NCBI GenBank assembly: GCA_938038735.1
Contig: CALHSW010000034.1
Location: 1 to 64,000 of the forward strand
Length of the DNA: 64,000 bases
DNA from: an uncultured Bacteroidia bacterium
Lineage (GTDB): Bacteria; Bacteroidota; Bacteroidia; Bacteroidales; CAJPTX01
Direction: 5' to 3'
Shown here: piece by piece, positions 8,086-15,544 of the stretch
Layout of the letters: every line of letters starts with the position of its first letter
Numbering within the stretch: position 1 is the first letter of the stretch
Notes under the pieces: model-generated
What the model saw: the letters and a program-made list of their open reading frames with translations, nothing else
Told to the model about the DNA's origin: nothing
Databases searched by the model: none
Program-made: the position numbers and the translations under genes

Positions 8086-9398
8086 GCAATATTTTGAAAT
8101 ATGAAGACGCATTCTTGGAGTTCAAAACGGATACATCGAAACCGTTATCTCAAGACATGCAGGAAGCTTTAGCCGTGCTTGACCGTTTTGGGGATCAGAT
8201 GAACGAAATCGCTTTGGATTTTGAGACGCTTGGGGTGGCGATTGCAAAATTCAGAGGAAATTGTGAGAACATATCGGAGCAGCTGCAGAATTTGGCAACG
8301 CATACGCTGAGCAGTTTCATACCGGACGGTGATTTTATATCTCCATTCTTATCGGATACGCGGAACGAGAGCGGACGACGAGCGCAGCGGAATGCGATTT
8401 ATGGAGCGGGGGCACTCGTAGGGGCGGGACTGCTACTAGAGGGTGTGGGTTGGGTGAGAGAGCAAATTGCGCTGAAGCAGCAAAGACGCCGGATGCGGGA
8501 GTTGCTAGTAAAAAAGCAAGAGCTTGCCGCGGCGAAGCTTCCCCCGCTTGAGCAGGCATATAAGAAGTTGCGTTTAATCGCGCTTAGCAAGATAGAACAG
8601 GGGTATGAGCGAGAGTTCAATAAAGATGTTGAGCTTAGCGACTCTCTTGCAGTGGGCAAAACGGTGGCGTTTAGCATGGTGTTCGTGAGCGCAATGCGAC
8701 TTCGCTACTTAGTAGCATTGGCTGATTATAGCATTAAGGAGATGCAAGCGTGGCTTGCGGGAGAGCATGAGAGTGGTATTGAACGTACAGACCTTGTAGA
8801 TATATTACTGCAGGAGTTCGCCACCTGGCCGCTGCGGCTATGCGATAGTAAAGCGTCCTGGGATGGGATGCTGTCGAGCATACTGTGCCAACAGGAAGGA
8901 GAGATACCAGTACCAGTGGCATTGGTGCTTGCCGATCCTGCCCTATTCCGGAACTTTGTAGGGGTAAACATTGGAGAAGCTGTCAACTGCCCCAATGCGC
9001 TAATTGACGTGATAAGAGCGGATAGTAGCAAGCTCAATCCGTTGGTGGCAAGCAATCCGTACTACCAATTTTGTGAGTATATACGAGATACTCAGTACGC
9101 TCCGCCAGCGCGCCCGCAGGGTTTCAATTTCGTTGATTTTCTCCTGTTGCTATTGGTGCCGGGGATCTTTTTTGGGCTCTTACTCCTACTGTTCTACTTG
9201 GTTTCATCTACATTTTGGAGAATATTTTGGATGCTTCCATTGAGCATCGGGGCAGGGGTGTGCGCGTATCGAATAGTAGACAACTATGACGAGTATTTTC
9301 CGTACGCAGAGCGATTGAATAGTTACAAGTACGAAATGCAGCAGTTCAGGGAGAATATTGCAACGTACGAGGATATTAAGGATGTTCATTTTATCTAG
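8082..9398 (+). CDS. Membrane protein of a paralogue pair, function unknown (copy 1)
   Basis: A 438-residue protein. The start is set at the ATG at 8082 because the protein then begins MSNILKYEDAFLEF, matching MSDMLKYDDSFLFF of the paralogue at 10224, and because it overlaps the previous stop. Order of parts: a helical N-terminal region (residues 20-75) with a heptad-like pattern; a Gly/Ala-rich hydrophobic stretch (YGAGALVGAGLLLEGVGW, about 112-129) that may insert into membranes; a basic helix; a conserved globular middle (PxALVLADPALFRNFVGVNIG, NCPNALIDVI, NPYYQFCEYIRDTQY); then two close hydrophobic segments (about 350-390) and a short tail with YDEYFPYAERLN. No enzymatic motif is recognised. 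The neighbours suggest a multi-subunit membrane assembly, which is an inference. Confidence 0.75.
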   Translation: MSNILKYEDAFLEFKTDTSKPLSQDMQEALAVLDRFGDQMNEIALDFETLGVAIAKFRGNCENISEQLQNLATHTLSSFIPDGDFISPFLSDTRNESGRRAQRNAIYGAGALVGAGLLLEGVGWVREQIALKQQRRRMRELLVKKQELAAAKLPPLEQAYKKLRLIALSKIEQGYEREFNKDVELSDSLAVGKTVAFSMVFVSAMRLRYLVALADYSIKEMQAWLAGEHESGIERTDLVDILLQEFATWPLRLCDSKASWDGMLSSILCQQEGEIPVPVALVLADPALFRNFVGVNIGEAVNCPNALIDVIRADSSKLNPLVASNPYYQFCEYIRDTQYAPPARPQGFNFVDFLLLLLVPGIFFGLLLLLFYLVSSTFWRIFWMLPLSIGAGVCAYRIVDNYDEYFPYAERLNSYKYEMQQFRENIATYEDIKDVHFI

Positions 9399-9408
9399 AT
9401 AAGTAAAG

Positions 9409-9906
9409 ATGAAAAGGAAAGAAGAAAAGCAGAATGATGCTTTTGAGCAGGATAGCATGAATTCGCAAGGAAGCGATAGCTATGAATTGGAGCCAGTGCA
9501 GGACTTTGAGATTGAGCAAAACGATCAGAGAGTTGAAGCCATAAGAGAGGCGCGAGATGCGTTTGCCACGCTCAATTCGTGCCTACAAACGGCGAATGGC
9601 ATTAGCGAGCAGTTGGCATCTGCTGCTGTATCCTGGAAGGAGGTAGAGCGCGAAATGATGCGCATGGACGTTGATTTTCAGCGATTTGAGAAGGAGTTAG
9701 ATGCAGAGCTTGCGAAGTATAAGGGGCGGCTTCCGATGATAGAAAAGCAGCTTGACGTAGCGAATGATTCGCTGTCAAAACTGCTTGACAAAGCTTTGGC
9801 CATAGATCCCAAGAGTGAAACGGAGCTGCAGATGAAGATGATGATGCTCGAAAGGGTCGGTGACACTATGAATATGATAACGAGGACGATGCTAGAATTC
9901 TTGTAG
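9409..9906 (+). CDS. Coiled-coil protein between the paralogue pair
   Basis: A 165-residue soluble protein. Residues 1-40 are acidic and disordered-looking; residues 45-165 are a long helical, coiled-coil region (VEREMMRMDVDFQRFEKELD, then KLLDKALAIDPKSETELQMK). No signal peptide or membrane segment. It starts 10 bases after the upstream paralogue, so it is in the same operon. It resembles no family I recognise. Its helical character parallels the N-terminal helices of the two flanking membrane proteins (all share an ISEQL/AEQL-like motif), so direct pairing is possible but unproven. Confidence 0.72.
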   Translation: MKRKEEKQNDAFEQDSMNSQGSDSYELEPVQDFEIEQNDQRVEAIREARDAFATLNSCLQTANGISEQLASAAVSWKEVEREMMRMDVDFQRFEKELDAELAKYKGRLPMIEKQLDVANDSLSKLLDKALAIDPKSETELQMKMMMLERVGDTMNMITRTMLEFL

Positions 9907-9907
9907 T

Positions 9908-10003
9908 ATGGAAGAGCTGGAAGACAATAGGGGGTGCGTATCAACAATATTGGTATTGCTCACGATTGCGGCACTGGTGCTTGCGATATGGTTTTGGTGG
10001 TAG
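9908..10003 (+). CDS. 31-residue single-pass membrane peptide
   Basis: The ATG directly follows the previous stop (TAG T ATG). The frame encodes MEELEDNRGCVSTILVLLTI followed by AALVLAIWFWW and a stop: an acidic eight-residue head and one hydrophobic helix of about 20 residues with an aromatic end. Size and layout are those of a small membrane-anchor or accessory subunit. The one-base spacing to the upstream gene supports translation by reinitiation. Confidence 0.55.
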   Translation: MEELEDNRGCVSTILVLLTIAALVLAIWFWW

Positions 10004-10143
10004 CATTTGAGTGGAGAGTATGTTGTAGAAATGCTTTTGAAGTGATGGTTCAGGTCTGAGCGGTTTTGTTGCGCCCTAGAGTTGATGGAAAGGGATGGAG
10101 GTGCAGCCCTGCTCGGCAGTTGAGGTTTTATCATTTACGTGGT

Positions 10144-10185
10144 GCATTCCAAGGTTGCCCAAGGGTGTCGGCAACCCTGGAATGC
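10144..10185. other. Strong hairpin upstream of the second paralogue
   Basis: The arms GCATTCCAaGGTTGCC (10144-10159) and GGCAACCcTGGAATGC (10170-10185) pair at 15 of 16 positions around a 10-base loop. No T-run follows, so it is not a classic terminator. It lies 38 bases before the ATG at 10224 and may be an attenuator, a processing site or a regulator site. Confidence 0.6.
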
Positions 10186-10223
10186 TTACCGCGGCGAGAA
10201 CAATTTTAGAATGAGAAAGTGAA

Positions 10224-11621
10224 ATGAGCGACATGTTAAAATACGATGACTCGTTCCTGTTTTTTGATACGGGGCATGTGGTGGACGTATCTCCTGATTT
10301 TCAAATGGCAATAGAGAAACTCAATGCTTTTGAAGAGCAGGTGCGAGGTCTTGCCAAGCAGTTTGAGTCTATCGGGAAAGATGTTTTCCAATTTCGTACG
10401 GAGTACGATATAATCGCAGAACAGCTGGAGAATTTCACATCGTATAAGATGAAAAATTCTGTATCCAATGATGGAACAGATAGCGTTTCACCGTTCTTGT
10501 CAAAGAGGAGCGATGTCGGGCAGGAGTTGGCAAAAGAGAAAAGTGGCGCAACGGCAACGGGAAGCACCTCGGTCATTGGGGCTTTGCTGGAAGGGGTCGG
10601 TTGGCTAGGTCAACGAATTGCGGATTGGCGAAATATATTTAGCGGGGATAAGACACAAGAGCGTCAACTGGAGATTGCCACGGCGCAGCTCCAGTCCTTT
10701 GAGGATGCGTATAATGAAATCTGTTCCGTTCCGCTAAACGTGATAGAACAGGCGTATGGAGAGGAATTCAATAAGAGCATTGATTTGAGCGACTCTTCAG
10801 CTGTTATCCAAACGCTGCGTTTCCGAGAAGTTTTTTCGGCCATTATTCGACTACGCTACCTGCTGACTATTGCAGAGTATTGCATAGGAGAGATGAAGGA
10901 ATGGTTGGCGGCGGCTGATGTAGCGGAAGCAGACGAAACTGGTGCAGAGGAGGATGAAGAGGAAGAGTACGAAGAAGAGGAAGGGTACGACGACGAGGAG
11001 GAAAGGGTTATAGATGTAATAGATGTTTTGGAGAATGAGTTTTCTACGTGGTCTTCTAGACTGTATGGGAGTCAAGAGGAGTGGGATGAGATGGTGTCGA
11101 GGGTGCTATATCAGCGGGAGGGAGAGATGCCGTTGCCGTTAGGTTTCGTGCTGGCGCATCCGGCGATTTTCCGGAATTTCGTGGGGATAAACATTGGGAT
11201 GGCGTATAACTGCCCAAACGCGCTCATTGAGCTAACTGCTGTAAAGCGCAATACGCTGAATCCGCTGATAATGCAAAATCCATACTACCAGCACTGCATA
11301 TACATCTATAGTACGCAGTATGAATTGCCAGAGGCGCCTAGTGGCTTTGACTTTCGAGATGTGCTTACAATCCTTTTACCGCCCATCGTGTACTTTATGT
11401 TTCTGTTCCTAATACTTCATTTCGTTTCGTCTGGCTTTTGGAGAGTATTTCTTATAGTACCGTTGAGTATAGCTGTGGGAAACTATGAGTACCAAATGGT
11501 TGATAATTACGATGGTTCTTTCCCCTATGCAAGGCGTGCGATGGAGTACAGGAAGCGTATGGGAGAATTGCGGGCATCGATGGCGATGTACGAGAATGTG
11601 GAGGATGCCCATTTGATATAG
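10224..11621 (+). CDS. Membrane protein of a paralogue pair, function unknown (copy 2)
   Basis: A 465-residue paralogue of the protein at 8082-9398. The same parts occur in the same order: N-terminus LKYDDSFLFF, helical segment, small hydrophobic stretch (VIGALLEGVGWLGQRI), conserved core (LGFVLAHPAIFRNFVGINIG, NCPNALIEL, NPYYQHCIYIYSTQY) and two C-terminal hydrophobic segments with YDGSFPYARRAMEY. It differs by an inserted, almost purely acidic stretch at about residues 232-258 (EEDEEEEYEEEEGYDDEEE) where copy 1 has only a few residues. It is separated from the first three genes by about 220 bases holding a strong hairpin, so it may have its own expression signal. Function unknown. Confidence 0.75.
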   Translation: MSDMLKYDDSFLFFDTGHVVDVSPDFQMAIEKLNAFEEQVRGLAKQFESIGKDVFQFRTEYDIIAEQLENFTSYKMKNSVSNDGTDSVSPFLSKRSDVGQELAKEKSGATATGSTSVIGALLEGVGWLGQRIADWRNIFSGDKTQERQLEIATAQLQSFEDAYNEICSVPLNVIEQAYGEEFNKSIDLSDSSAVIQTLRFREVFSAIIRLRYLLTIAEYCIGEMKEWLAAADVAEADETGAEEDEEEEYEEEEGYDDEEERVIDVIDVLENEFSTWSSRLYGSQEEWDEMVSRVLYQREGEMPLPLGFVLAHPAIFRNFVGINIGMAYNCPNALIELTAVKRNTLNPLIMQNPYYQHCIYIYSTQYELPEAPSGFDFRDVLTILLPPIVYFMFLFLILHFVSSGFWRVFLIVPLSIAVGNYEYQMVDNYDGSFPYARRAMEYRKRMGELRASMAMYENVEDAHLI

Positions 11622-11722
11622 AGCGTACCTTGTCATAGGTTGTAGGAGTTGGAATGCGTGTTCCAGCCGTTGCGGATGGATAGAGGTTGGGGGAACGCAG
11701 CGGCTGTGCGGCGGTGCGCTCA

Positions 11723-12202
11723 ATGGTTGAGCAGCAGGAGAAGTGGTACTTTTCCATTGTGGATGTCATTGCAGTATTGGCGGATAGTCCTAATCCTAGA
11801 AAGTATTGGAGCGTCCTAAAGACGAGGCTAAAGAAGTAGGGAAGCGAGTTGACTACAAATTGTAGTCAACTGAAAATGCAGGCGGCCGATGGTAAATACT
11901 ATAAGACAGATGCTGCCGATGTAGAGCAACTTTTACGTATAGTGCAGTCTGTTCCGAGCCCTAAGGCCGAACCGTTCAAGGTGTGGCTTGCCCAGGTGGG
12001 TAGCCAGCGGTTGGAGTAGATGCATGACCCAGTGCAAAGCATTCAGCAAGCACTGCAAGATTATCGCAGGTTGGGGTACTCAGAGGATTGGATAAATCAG
12101 CGGTTGAAGAGCATTGAGATACGTAAAGAATTAACCGATGAATGGCAAAGGGTTGGTATAATGAGGTGGTTACCGAGGAGTATTAGTGAACGGTTGATGT
12201 AA
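11723..12202 (+). pseudogene. Decayed BRO/DinD-like protein gene with two in-frame TAG codons
   Basis: One continuous frame reads through WYFSIVDVIAVLADSPNPRK, YWSVLKTRLKK, stop, GSELTTNCSQLKMQAADGKY, YKTDAADVEQLLRIVQSVPS, PKAEPFKVWLAQVGSQRLE, stop, MHDPVQSIQQALQDYRRLGY, SEDWINQRLKSIEIRKELTD, EWQRVGI. This is the BRO-N/KilA-like fold of phage antirepressor or DinD-type proteins common in Bacteroidetes. The stops are TAG at 11837-11839 and 12017-12019; family members I know usually have Glu at both places, so single GAG-to-TAG changes explain them. There is no frameshift between. The N-terminal 20-30 residues and the C-terminal third are also missing, and the last 14 residues are unlike the family. 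The part after the second TAG could still be translated as a 60-residue fragment from 12020. Confidence 0.8.
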
Positions 12203-12245
12203 TTCAAAAAAACGTAGAAAGTAGCATTGTTGCGTGGAAAATTGC

Positions 12246-12253
12246 TACCTTAG
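12246..12253 (+). promoter_or_regulatory. Probable purA promoter, -7 box TACCTTAG
   Basis: TACCTTAGCG fits TAnnTTTG with one mismatch. A TTG lies 16 bases upstream (12227-12229), slightly shorter than usual. The leader to the purA ATG would be about 70 bases. Confidence 0.5.
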
Positions 12254-12332
12254 CGTTCGTAAAAATTAGAGGGGAGTGCACGCGGGAGGGGTGTGCTGCG
12301 GGGAAAATCAAAGAAGAAAGAGAAGGGTTACA

Positions 12333-13637
12333 ATGGAACGAGAGGCGACAAAGGTTGACGTGCTATTGGGGCTGCAGTGGGGCGATGAGGGAAAGGGGAA
12401 GGCGGTGGACGCATTGGCGCCGCGCTACCAGGCGGTGGCGCGGTTTCAGGGCGGGCCGAACGCTGGGCATTCGTTGGAGTTTGACAATAAGAAATTCGTG
12501 CTACGCTCGGTACCGAGCGGGATTTTTCGGGAGGGCGTGTATAGCTTAATCGGGAATGGCGTGGTGCTTGACCCCGTGCTGTTCTGCCAGGAGGTGGAGG
12601 AGCTGAGGGCGGCGGGTGCTGACGTGGAGCATCGGCTGCGGATTTCCCGCAAGGCGCATTTGATACTCCCAACGCACCGCTACCTCGACGCGGCGCTAGA
12701 GCGCATGCGCAGCGATGGCAAGATTGGATCAACGGGCAAGGGAATAGGGCCTGCATACACGAGCAAGGCGGCCCGCGAAGGGGTGCGCATAGGGGACTCG
12801 GAGTTCCCAGTGCTCTTCAAGCAGCGTTACGGTGAGGCTAAGGAGTACCACATGCGTTTGCTGCACGACCTTGATGCTGATTTGCATGGGCTGGACGAGG
12901 CGGAACGGGCGTTCCTAGCGGCGGTGGAGAAGCTCAGGACCTTTCAGCTGGTTAACTCGGAGTATGAGGTGAATCGCTTGCTCCGGGAAGGAAAACGGGT
13001 GCTGGCGGAAGGGGCGCAGGGTACCCAGCTGGACGTGGATTTTGGCACGTACCCCTTTGTGACCTCCTCGAGCACGGTGTGCGGCGGAGCGTGCATCGGC
13101 CTAGGCGTTGCGCCGCAACGGATAGGAGAGGTGTACGGCATAGTGAAGGCGTACTGCACACGGGTGGGTGCAGGGCCGTTCTTTACGGAGCTTCACGATG
13201 AAGTGGGGCGCATGATGCAGGAGCGAGGGCATGAGAAGGGCGCGGTGACGGGGCGGCCGCGTCGCTGCGGTTGGCTTGACATGGTGGCGCTGAAGTACGC
13301 CGTGATGGTGAACGGCGTAACGCGTTTGATTTTGACGAAGGCGGACGTGCTCTCAGGGTTTGAAGAGGTGAAGGTGGGCGTTGGGTATGTAGATGCATCG
13401 GGAAGGCGGTATGACCATGTGCCGTACGACACGGTGGATGGGTTGAAGCCAGAGTACAGAGCTTTCCCCGGATGGAGCGAAGATATTACAGGGGTGCGGC
13501 GGTACGAAGAGCTCCCTGCAACGTTGCGCAGCTACGTGGAGTACATAGAGCAGGAGACGGGCGTGCCGGTGGCGATAGTGTCGGTAGGGCCAGATCGGGA
13601 GCAGACGATAGTGCGCGAAGAGCTGATGCGTGGCTAG
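12333..13637 (+). CDS. purA: Adenylosuccinate synthetase
   Basis: 434 residues, the normal size. The enzyme joins IMP and aspartate with GTP to give adenylosuccinate, the first committed step to AMP, in the cytosol. Visible motifs: the N-terminal GTP-binding loop LLGLQWGDEGKGK with the catalytic Asp, FQGGPNAGHS (catalytic His), SDGKIGSTGKGIGPAYTSK (IMP binding), EGAQGTQLDVDFGTYPFVTS, GGACIGLG and the C-terminal TKADVLSGF with VSVGPDREQT. The start at 12333 is preferred over an upstream GTG at 12276 because it is an ATG after AGAAGGG and gives the normal short N-terminus. The usual VxxVVG start reads VDVLLG here. The next gene begins 27 bases after the stop. Confidence 0.97.
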   Translation: MEREATKVDVLLGLQWGDEGKGKAVDALAPRYQAVARFQGGPNAGHSLEFDNKKFVLRSVPSGIFREGVYSLIGNGVVLDPVLFCQEVEELRAAGADVEHRLRISRKAHLILPTHRYLDAALERMRSDGKIGSTGKGIGPAYTSKAAREGVRIGDSEFPVLFKQRYGEAKEYHMRLLHDLDADLHGLDEAERAFLAAVEKLRTFQLVNSEYEVNRLLREGKRVLAEGAQGTQLDVDFGTYPFVTSSSTVCGGACIGLGVAPQRIGEVYGIVKAYCTRVGAGPFFTELHDEVGRMMQERGHEKGAVTGRPRRCGWLDMVALKYAVMVNGVTRLILTKADVLSGFEEVKVGVGYVDASGRRYDHVPYDTVDGLKPEYRAFPGWSEDITGVRRYEELPATLRSYVEYIEQETGVPVAIVSVGPDREQTIVREELMRG

Positions 13638-13664
13638 AGTGCGCAGCGCAAGGGGAGAAGAGGT

Positions 13665-14108
13665 GTGGGGATAAATATCTACGGGGGTAGCTATCGGCCG
13701 AAGCTCCAGCGCTGCGGGGAAACGACATACATATACGATGATTTTAGGGCGCAGTGGGTGGTGCTGCAACCCGAGGAGGGGGTGCGGCAGTGCTTGCTGC
13801 ACTATTTGGTAGAGGAGTGCGGCTATCCGAAGCTGCGCATGGGGGTGGAGCAGAAGGTGGTGGTGAATCATCAGGCGCAGCGTGCAGATGTAGTAGTGTA
13901 CGACAGGCAGGGTGGGGTTTACCTGCTGGTGGAGTGCAAGGCACCGAGCGTGCGGCTCAGCAAGGAGGTTTTAGCGCAGGCGGTGCGCTATAGCGTGAGT
14001 GTCGGGGCGCAGTATATGGCGATAACCAACGGCGGGGAGCATTACATATTTTGCCGCGATGCGGACTGTACCCATCAGCAAGCGGAGTACCCGCCGGCGC
14101 CGAGGTGA
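13665..14108 (+). CDS. Type I restriction HsdR N-terminal-like (HSDR_N_2) nuclease domain protein
   Basis: A 147-residue protein matching the free-standing HSDR_N_2 (PF13588) proteins frequent in Bacteroidetes. The PD-(D/E)XK core is visible: Glu in the first helix region (LVEECGYPK), RADVVVYD (Asp, about residue 73) and YLLVECKAP (Glu-x-Lys, about 86-88), followed by the helix QAVRYSVSVGAQYMAITNG. No helicase or HsdM/HsdS partner is nearby, so it is not an operational type I system here. Members often begin LQKYNYPLKL or similar; this one starts at a GTG at 13665, 27 bases after purA, with AGGGGAGAAGAGG upstream. A nucleic-acid role is likely; the substrate is unknown. Confidence 0.85.
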   Translation: MGINIYGGSYRPKLQRCGETTYIYDDFRAQWVVLQPEEGVRQCLLHYLVEECGYPKLRMGVEQKVVVNHQAQRADVVVYDRQGGVYLLVECKAPSVRLSKEVLAQAVRYSVSVGAQYMAITNGGEHYIFCRDADCTHQQAEYPPAPR

Positions 14109-14346
14109 TTTTTCACGAAACTAAGATTTTTTTTTGGAGATGCGGAGCGTTGCGGCGCTAGGGTTTTATCTCTAGCGAGCCATCAGCTTGAGGAGTGCAA
14201 TTCCTTTCATCAGAAAGGGTTAGCCGTTTGTTCCGTTGCGGATGACTAGCGACCGATTGCATTTTTCCAAATAATCCAAACAATTATGGTATTACTTTTG
14301 TTATGGTATGCAAAAGGATAGTTAAAAAAAGTAAGGGAGAGTAGTA
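14109..14346. other. Intergenic region with a T-run and weak hairpins
   Basis: A run of nine T follows the stop at about 14132-14140 without a clear GC stem before it. A short stem CCTTTC/GAAAGG lies near 14203-14218. No gene was found. The last 20 bases carry the AAGGGAGAG ribosome site of the ArsR gene. Confidence 0.4.
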
Positions 14347-14643
14347 ATGATGAGTACAGAAGAGCAGTTACAGCGTTCTGCTGACGTGCTGCGCGCGATA
14401 GCGCATCCGATACGTCTGTCGGTCGTGGAGTTGTTGAATGGTGCGGATGGGCCGATGAGCGTGACGAAAATCTACACGGCGTTGGGCTTGGCGCAGCCGA
14501 TAGTGTCGCACCATTTGGGCGTGCTGCGCAACGTAGGCGTGGTGACCAAGGAGCAGCAGAGTCGTTTTGTATACTATACGCTATCGCGCGATGTGATTAA
14601 GAGCGCGATGGACGTGCTGGCATCGTTGGTGGAGAAGAAGTAA
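14347..14643 (+). CDS. ArsR-family winged-helix transcriptional regulator
   Basis: 98 residues. The ArsR/SmtB fold is clear: helix ADVLRAIAHPIRLSVVELL (residues 13-31), KIYTALGLAQPIVSHHLGVL (recognition helix SHHLGVL, about 55-61) and a beta-wing VTKEQQSRFVYYTL. It lacks the CVC or other clustered metal-binding cysteines and histidines of arsenic or metal sensors, so its signal is unknown; it may respond to another ligand or simply dimerise. Two ATGs are adjacent (14347 and 14350); either may be used. queD starts 14 bases downstream, so the pair is likely co-transcribed and the regulator may control queuosine or pterin synthesis or itself (inference). Confidence 0.9.
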   Translation: MMSTEEQLQRSADVLRAIAHPIRLSVVELLNGADGPMSVTKIYTALGLAQPIVSHHLGVLRNVGVVTKEQQSRFVYYTLSRDVIKSAMDVLASLVEKK

Positions 14644-14657
14644 GGCGTGTTTGGCAG

Positions 14658-15110
14658 ATGGGCGCAAGCGCATTGATTAGAATAACCAAAGAGTTTCGGT
14701 TCGAGGCGGCGCATTACCTCCCGGGCTACGATGGGTTGTGCGCCAATATTCATGGCCATTCCTACGTTCTGCGGGTGACGGTGCGCGGACGAGCGCAGGT
14801 GGCGGAGGATAGTCCGAAGGTGGGGATGGTGATGGATTTCTCGGTGCTGAAGCCGATCGCGGAGGAGGAGATAGTGGGGCTGCTTGATCACAGCTTGATG
14901 GTTCGTTCCGATCAGCGCGATGTGCTAGGTGCGTTGGAAGGTAAGTTCCGCTTGGTGCGGTTTGACTTCCAGCCAACATGTGAAAATTTGCTGCCATGGA
15001 TGGCGGCGAAGGTGAAGCGTAGGCTCCCAGCTGGAATAGAGCTGGTGAGCCTACGACTCAATGAGACAGCGACGAGCTACGCAGAGTGGCTCGCGAGCGA
15101 CCAGCAGTAG
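14658..15110 (+). CDS. queD: 6-pyruvoyltetrahydropterin synthase / QueD family (6-carboxytetrahydropterin synthase)
   Basis: 150 residues. QueD-type enzymes turn dihydroneopterin triphosphate into 6-carboxy-5,6,7,8-tetrahydropterin, an early step of queuosine (7-deazaguanine) synthesis. Zinc ligands are His19 (FEAAHYL), His32 and His34 (IHGHSY); the catalytic Cys28 (DGLCANIHGH) is present, as are LLDHSL with its catalytic His, and the C-terminal NETATSYAEW with the pterin-binding Glu. The segment GMVMDFSVLKPI is the usual MxxDF motif. No other que gene is in the window. A pterin synthase with a different product cannot be excluded from sequence alone, but the spacing of Cys and HGH favours QueD. 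Confidence 0.92.
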   Translation: MGASALIRITKEFRFEAAHYLPGYDGLCANIHGHSYVLRVTVRGRAQVAEDSPKVGMVMDFSVLKPIAEEEIVGLLDHSLMVRSDQRDVLGALEGKFRLVRFDFQPTCENLLPWMAAKVKRRLPAGIELVSLRLNETATSYAEWLASDQQ

Positions 15111-15420
15111 GCTGGCGCGGGCTGTGCTAATATTCTGGTTTTCCTCAAGACAAAGGCTTTTGCTGTATGTACGCTCTGCGCCGCCGTTTGGTGGAGTGCA
15201 GTTTCATACCCTTGAGCGTATTGAAGTTTGCCCTAGATGAGGCAGTGGGAGAGGGTGGCCGTACGGATACGCTTCTATGTTTTCCCCTATTTGCAGTGGC
15301 GCAGCGTGCTACCTTTTTGGAAAAGTAATTGATGCGGCAAGGCAATAGACATAAAACGTGACTAGTCTCTACGCGCAGCTTGAGATTTTCTGCCGCAGTC
15401 TCCGGCCACGAAAAATTTGC
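15111..15420. other. Intergenic region upstream of the DNA methyltransferase
   Basis: Roughly 310 bases with no supported gene. A second promoter-like box, TACCTTTT, lies at 15310-15317. A long minus-strand frame (15145-15717) covers it but shows no family motif and lies antisense to the methyltransferase. Confidence 0.4.
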
Positions 15421-15428
15421 TATCTTTG
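15421..15428 (+). promoter_or_regulatory. Bacteroidetes-type -7 box (TATCTTTG) for the methyltransferase
   Basis: TATCTTTGGG fits the -7 element. It lies inside the longest open frame of the methyltransferase (which begins 15380), so transcription would start near 15435 and the start codon must be downstream. Confidence 0.5.
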
Positions 15429-15544
15429 GGATTGGTGTGGGAAGAGTAGAACAGGAGAGAGTAGCAACCCAGGAGGCGGGTGTGCGGGGGCAATGCCGGC
15501 AACGTGTGCTGCCGTTTGGGGAGTCCTTCTCTAGCGCAGCGGAA

